A DNA stretch of 64,000 bases from Eonycteris spelaea (Eukaryota > Chordata > Mammalia > Chiroptera > Pteropodidae): contig PUFA01000062.1 of assembly GCA_003508835.1 (NCBI GenBank), forward strand, positions 5,673,001 to 5,737,000, given 5' to 3'. This document shows, one piece after another, positions 58,666 to 64,000 of the stretch (position 1 is the stretch's first letter; every line of letters starts with the position of its first letter). Both the position numbers and the translations under genes were made by a program. Under the pieces are notes generated by a model. The model searched no databases. It was not told the DNA's origin and saw only the letters and a program-made list of their open reading frames with translations.

Positions 58666-60050
58666 ATCTCAAAGGATTGTTGTCACTCCCAGTACAAAAC
58701 TGGAAATTACTAGATCTCGTTACATGATTAAGAGGCTTGTTGGGGGCTGGGTCTGGTTTGAGGTGATTGGAGTTTGGGACCCACTGACAGAGGTCTATCT
58801 TGAGCAGAAGGAAGAGACAGACATGTAGGCAGACACAGCCAAGTCTCCACATAGCAGATGAGTAGGAAATGTTAAGTTTGAGAGACACAGCAGACTGGAA
58901 TGGGAGAATAAATGATGAGACCAGTGGCAAAAATCTCTAGGGAGACAGAGAACAAAGGAAAAGTGCATCAGGATCAAGAAGTTCAGAAGACAGATCTTCA
59001 GTGACTAAGCATCCAGGTGTCCTTCTGAGGTTCATTCTTTGTTTAGCTGCAGGAAAAGGGTAACTTTAAGGTGATGTTCCTTATTTATTTTTCTTCTTCA
59101 CTCTTTTGACCCAATTTTCCCCTGCCATGTTTACTAGGGAAGGAGTTCATTCCTTTCCCACCAGTCATGATTCTATATTTCATCCTATTCAAAATATTTA
59201 GAAACAGAGCATTTGGGGTTAGAAGAACTGATATCTCAATTTTGCTAGTGAAGACAGTACTCTTCTTTCTACTTTCTCTACCCAACCCCATTAAACTTAT
59301 ATTTTTGCTCCTGTTACTATACATTGGAGTTTTATGATTGCTGTTGATCGATAACTGGAAAAGGAGACAGGAGTTTCGGTGTGGGCTTGGCCAGAAGCAT
59401 GTAGAGGGGATGGTATAGTGTGCCTTTCCCAACTTTTCCCATGAAGAGGATAACCAGAAGTTAATAAAACTGTGAGATATTAGGCTTAGGAGCTCAGTGA
59501 TCAAATGTGATCCAGCATTATGGAGAAAGCTATTCTCTCAGCCTTTGCACAGGAGCTAGCATCCCTTTGATACCCCAAAGGTGGAAAACACCATGGCTTT
59601 GTCATGGTCATTGTTGTTCCCATGATGAGTGGTGGCAGAAACACTCTTCAAAATTGCTTCGTGGTCAGCAGACATGGACACTTTGGAGTCAAAGGCAGAG
59701 AAGAGTGAAGTGGTATCATGTGGTACGAGTAAGGCACCCCCTGGGGGTTTTCACAAGTGACCCATGGACAGCTGGAGAAAGGGCTAGAAACCTGCTCTCA
59801 CAAGGATTGAAGCTTTGAACTAGCTGGTACATAATTATGACTCTAAAAATATTTACATTATTTATTCCTAAATTTCCTCTGCCAAGTGGCAAATACCCTA
59901 ATCACTGTCTAAAATATGAAAATTAATATTCTATGGGACAACAATATCTCAACAAAGATATGTAAAGTCACGTAAAGATTTGCAAGAAAGATATAAGACT
60001 CTATTATTTTAAAGTGGCAAAGATGCTACAAAATCTCAATTCAGTGCAGG
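58666..60050. other. Unique sequence, no gene recognised
   Basis: A 139-codon minus-strand frame (59085-59504) and a 103-codon plus-strand frame (59507-59818) have no features I recognise. Neither has supporting splice or promoter signals. Confidence 0.45.
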
Positions 60051-60054
60051 ACTC

Positions 60055-60150
60055 ACAAAAGATAATTCATTCAACTGAGAAATATATTCTGAGATCCAAT
60101 TATGATCCAGGCTCCTAGGGTAAAACTGTGAAACAGGGTTTATTATTTCA
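60055..60150 (-). mobile_element. L2: L2 3' end fragment, antisense
   Basis: 'attcattcaactgagaaata', 'ttatgatccaggctcctagg' follow the antisense L2 3' end. Confidence 0.65.
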
Positions 60151-61795
60151 ATTCAAAGACACAAAATTGAGAATTATCTGTGTTAAGATGTGAGCTGATA
60201 AGGCCAGAAGAGAGGAGACCTGGAGAAATCATCCATGTTCAAGGATTGTACAGAGGAGGAGTCTCCACAGGGACACAAGGGCAGTTAAAGAGTGTCCTTC
60301 ACATCCTGGCTTCAGATTCCCTCTGCACTTCGTCTTCCCAGTGAGGGCACTTGGGGCATCTGGATATCTTCCATGCATGTGGAGGGGACTAGGGAGGACT
60401 TAGCCTATACCGGCCTTCCCTCTACTTAAACATGGCATTTTTTCCTTGACTGTGACCGTTCCATACTACCAGGACCACTATACCAGGTAATTGTCTTCTT
60501 TTGGAATCCCTGTTGGGAAGGATTACACAAATTCTTTCAGCTCCAGGATTCACAATTTCGCCAAAAGACTTCCATCCTTCCTCCATGTACCCCTCCCCAC
60601 TCAAGTTTCCATCCATACTCATGTCTCAACCCCCCAGTGTTTCTCTGCCTTTTTCATCAGGTTGCGCACCCAGCCCAGGATGGGTTTCTGTTTTGCTTTG
60701 TTTTGCTTTGTCTTGTTCCCTCTGGTGTGGACAGGAAACCACCATACATTATGATGTATCATTCATCTTCCCGGCTCTACGGTTATCTCTGTCAACTGTG
60801 CTCTAGTTCTAGATTTTCTTTCTTTGGAACCCACAAATCCTCTCTTCTCTCAACAAAGCCTGGCTCTTGCAAATGAAGATCTTTTCATATATATTTTCCC
60901 TGAAATGAGCTTCAACAGCCTATTTTGGAGAAGCTCAAGATGTCTTTGTTTGTTCTTGGTTGGTTATTATGGCCTTCCCCATGAAGCAAGGGACGCCCTT
61001 GCCTTCAATGGATGGCAGCAGGAATTACTAGGAGAGAAAAATACAACCGGTAATATTTTAAATATCATTCTGTTATAGAAGAACGTCAGGCAGCAGCTGA
61101 GGTTGGCAACCCTACATTTGTAGCGGCACTAACCTCACAGTTGCATGATTTTCTCCAGCAACACTCAGAAGACTGAGTTTAAGCAGGTGGTTGGACAAAT
61201 CCAGGCCAGGTATTAAGAGACAAGTTCATTGAAAAGACAAAGGACAAATAGAGTTGAGACTATTGACAAGACAGTGATTACTGGATAATGGAAACAGCAA
61301 AGTGAAAAAAGGACCAAAGGAAACATAAAGGGCAGGGAACTAGATATTTTCAAAAATTTGAAGACAAATTGGTTGGGAAGTAACTGAGCAGGAGAGAATG
61401 ATGTTCTTGAATTTGTGATTTTAGAGATTGATTCGTTTATGGAAGTTCAATTCAGATGGGGTCAAGCTCAAGTGTGTGAAAAAAAATACCTTGCTGCTTT
61501 CCAAATTAGGTCATGAATATGAGAGTCGCCTAAAACCTAGTGCATCATTCCTCTTGCATTCCTTTTAGAATTCCTCTGCAAACTGCCCTGGGTGTTGCTG
61601 CCAGCAGGAAGGGGCTGTGCCACAGGCTTCCCAGCCCCCGGCCTTCGCACGACTCCCCACCAGAACACCTTGTCCTCACTGTGGGGAGGGCTCTTTAAAA
61701 CAAAGCCAGGGAAAGAGTAAAATGTTGGCAATACTGATGTGGGCCCTTAGGGGTGTTACACACCACATTTCCACCTCTGACCTTATAGAAAACAA
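60151..61795. other. Unique sequence, no gene recognised
   Basis: Overlapping plus-strand frames at 60491-61078 have no recognisable content. Confidence 0.5.
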
Positions 61796-61799
61796 TCCG

Positions 61800-61965
61800 A
61801 AGACACAAGTAACAATGGATATTTATAAAGCATTTTATAATTTACAAAATTATTTCCTTTATCTGTTTTTAGCCCCCATATCATTATGATACCTATTTTG
61901 CAGATGAAGGAAATGGAGGTTCAGTGAGGTTAGTCCAAGTTCACAAAGCTCGTTTATCCACTTTG
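61800..61965 (-). mobile_element. MIR: MIR SINE, antisense
   Basis: 'taaagcattttataatttac', 'attttgcagatgaaggaaat' and 'ggaggttcagtgaggttag' are the reverse complement of MIR. Confidence 0.85.
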
Positions 61966-61969
61966 TCCC

Positions 61970-62225
61970 TCATACTTGGTCAGCTACCATCTCCTTCTCA
62001 GACTCGCCTGCCCATGTCCTCAACCACACCCCGCAACTCATCTCATCCCTGAGCTACCACTTCATCTTTCCATACTCTATAGGCACCTCTTTCTATTTGA
62101 CTTACAGTATCCTATTGTGAAATGGTTTTTATCATTTAATTCTCATGACATCTATCAGTGATCTTAACTCACCTATTGTGCACTATTCTAGGCCATCACA
62201 GAAAGCCCAGCACGTAGTACAGAGT
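61970..62225 (+). mobile_element. L2: L2 fragment, degraded
   Basis: C/T-rich left part and 'cccagcacgtagtacagagt' at the right end fit the sense L2 3' region. Confidence 0.45.
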
Positions 62226-62580
62226 GGAATGTAGCTCCTGACAAGCCCACGGAAAGGATTCTTCAGTAAAAAAAGTGGAAAGAATACAGAAAATAAGGAA
62301 CGTCTGTGAATAACCAGTGCTTTCTGCAGTCTATTTGCTGACACCCCTCAAGCTGCTGGGGTTTTCCAGTCTGTAGGTTCACAAATTGATTTGTAAAAAA
62401 GGAAGACCTGGATTGACCTGCTCAGGGAGACTGGCATTTAGGAGATGGAGGTTTCATAGGCAGATAATTTCTCCTGGACCTTTGGGTTTAAGGAAGAAAA
62501 GGACAGGAAGGAGAACAGAATTTTTACAGCCTTGTATATAAAGATCTTCTTGTAAAACCAGACTTCAAAGGGAGAGAGAA
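62226..62580. other. Unique sequence, no gene recognised
   Basis: Nothing identified. Confidence 0.5.
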
Positions 62581-62584
62581 TATC

Positions 62585-62715
62585 ATTCCTTTCCAAGGAA
62601 TCTCATTAATTATCACAGCATCTCTGCAAGGGAAGCGTGTTCGAAGGAATATTTCTCCAATGAGGAAACTGAGTGTGAAATGGTTTGATTGCCAGCAAAC
62701 TAGACAAACACAACC
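62585..62715 (-). mobile_element. MIR: MIR fragment, antisense
   Basis: 'tctcattaattatcacagca' and 'ccaatgaggaaactgagtgt' are antisense MIR. Confidence 0.72.
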
Positions 62716-62739
62716 CAGTGTATTTCCAGACTCCTAAAG

Positions 62740-62990
62740 TGCCAGGCCATTCACCCACTCACTAAAGAAGCGTTTATGGAGACCCTGTGTTATGCCGGGC
62801 ACCATGCCAGGAGCCAGGAAATACAGCCCCTGATCTAGAGGATTTCGTACAGCACCTGATCACTACTGAAGTTTGCAAATAATCTAAACAGCAAACAAAT
62901 ATCTGTGACACACTGGGCTAAGTACAGGATAGAAGTATGAACAAAGAGCAAAGGGATCACAGAGAGGAGAGTGATTACTTTGCCTGGAAG
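62740..62990 (-). mobile_element. L2: L2 3' end, antisense
   Basis: 'attcacccactcactaaaga', 'ttatgccgggcaccatgcca', 'ggaaatacagcccctgatct' and 'aaacagcaaacaaatatctg' follow the antisense L2 3' region for about 250 bases. Confidence 0.8.
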
Positions 62991-63194
62991 ATTAAAAAAG
63001 TCTTTTAACTGAAATCGTTAGTTCATGACAAGAGTTTGAGAGCCGGCATTAACAAAGTTCGGGATTAGTACTTTGAATGAAGCTGTTAAGTGAGGACAAG
63101 TCCTCCCTCCACAGTAGTATGTTTTCATAATCTTACAGAATTATCTTACAGAACCAGTTATCCATGCCCTCACTCCACCAGCAATGAAAATCGA

Positions 63195-63400
63195 CTATGC
63201 AGGGAGTTGTCATAATCCCTAATATTTATTCAGTACTCACCATTTACTATGGTAGTGTTGCTGCATGCATTATCTTATTAATTCTCACGACATTTATTAG
63301 TCAAAAATATTTGTAACCCCATTTTATAGATGAAGGAGTTTAGAGGGATTAAGTAACTTGCCCACGAATTCATATTGAGACAGATTACTGTTATTTTGAG
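63195..63400 (-). mobile_element. MIR: MIR SINE, antisense
   Basis: 'taatatttattcagtactca', 'ttaattctcacgacatttat', 'attttatagatgaaggagtt' and 'gattaagtaacttgcccacg' are the reverse complement of MIR. Confidence 0.85.
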
Positions 63401-64000
63401 AACAGCCTCAAAATAATAATTTGAATTAATGAGGATGATTAGTTGTTTTGGTCACATGTATATTGATTTACACAATTGCATTTATTTCGTGGCTCAAAAT
63501 TAACAGCATTAATTTAATTAAATAAAATTAACATTTACCTATCACATAAAATACTTCCTTTTCTCTCAGCAACACCTTCCCCCCAAAAACCCGCCGAATA
63601 TAAATGAAAGTAAAATAACTACTTGCATGTCATATTACGGGCTATGTCACTGAGACATGGACAATGGTCCTACAAGTTCAGAACACATTTCATCTAAGCA
63701 TTAATGGTGAGTTACATTTAAAGAGGCAGCATTTTTAAAAGCTTCAGCTCAAAATATCCTTGACTGGGTGTGTTAAACCAAAGCACCTAATTAGAGATGT
63801 CTTAGAGTAATACCTTTCTTTGTCACTTAATATCCCCTAACCACGAAAATCCAGAGGTTTTTACCTCTACCACAGAAACCTCACTTACAACGGCAGAATA
63901 ATCACTCTGTAGGCTTATAGCCTCTTGAACTCACACAATGGGAACTTTAGGATTTGTCCCCACTATTCCCACAATGGAAAATTCCTGATTACCTCACTCT
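63401..64000. other. Unique sequence, no gene recognised
   Basis: AT-rich; nothing identified up to the window end. Confidence 0.5.

Noticed and set aside
1..64000. tRNA, snRNA, 7SL or Y RNA genes
   Set aside because: Looked for their conserved internal promoter and body sequences; only MIR-type tRNA-derived SINE remnants were found.

Overview
This window looks like nuclear DNA from a placental mammal. It carries decayed copies of mammal-wide repeats (MIR and L2), old L1M-type LINE-1 copies and MLT1-type (ERVL-MaLR) LTRs, together with many long microsatellites. It is AT-rich, has few CpGs outside small islands, and has no long reading frame that I can tie to a protein family apart from L1 ORF2 remnants. 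I see no Alu, rodent B1/B2, carnivore CAN-SINE, ruminant Bov-tA, horse ERE or camelid-type SINE, so I cannot name the order. The base composition, repeats and absence of compact ORFs rule out a prokaryote or virus. No operon, CRISPR array, tRNA, rRNA or snRNA gene was recognised.

Layout. 1-5,080: mostly unique, with one MIR and one doubtful protein-like remnant. 5,085-9,770: an old L1 on the minus strand, a MIR, then an L1 on the plus strand. 9,770-16,350: mixed, with a GA array, a CpG-richer stretch (12.2-13.1 kb), a 0.5-kb TG-rich array, MIRs and a GAAA array inside an old repeat. 16,350-18,640: an MLT1-type LTR, an L1 3' end and MIRs. 19,700-26,472: two minus-strand L1s next to each other; the second keeps its 5' UTR but has lost ORF1 and the start of ORF2. 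26,430-27,465: a 43-bp near-identical duplicate of the L1 5' edge beside a GGAA/GGCA array. 28,875-33,740: MIR, MLT1 and L2 fragments. 33,740-45,740: mostly unique, with a promoter-like cluster near 35.1 kb, candidate conserved regulatory blocks near 35.7-36.3 and 41.2-41.4 kb, and a possible minus-strand 3' exon near 40.3-40.6 kb. 45,740-50,160: old repeats and a possible processed pseudogene (47.86-48.13 kb). 50,160-57,300: mostly unique, with enhancer-like blocks and a small CpG island at 54.48-54.66 kb. 57,300-64,000: scattered repeats and a 28-bp palindrome made of two CArG boxes.

Overall this is best read as an intergenic or intronic region. Any function is more likely regulatory than protein-coding. 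No confident host gene is annotated. The coding-like segments are listed with low confidence, and all repeat family calls come from memory of consensus sequences, not from a search.
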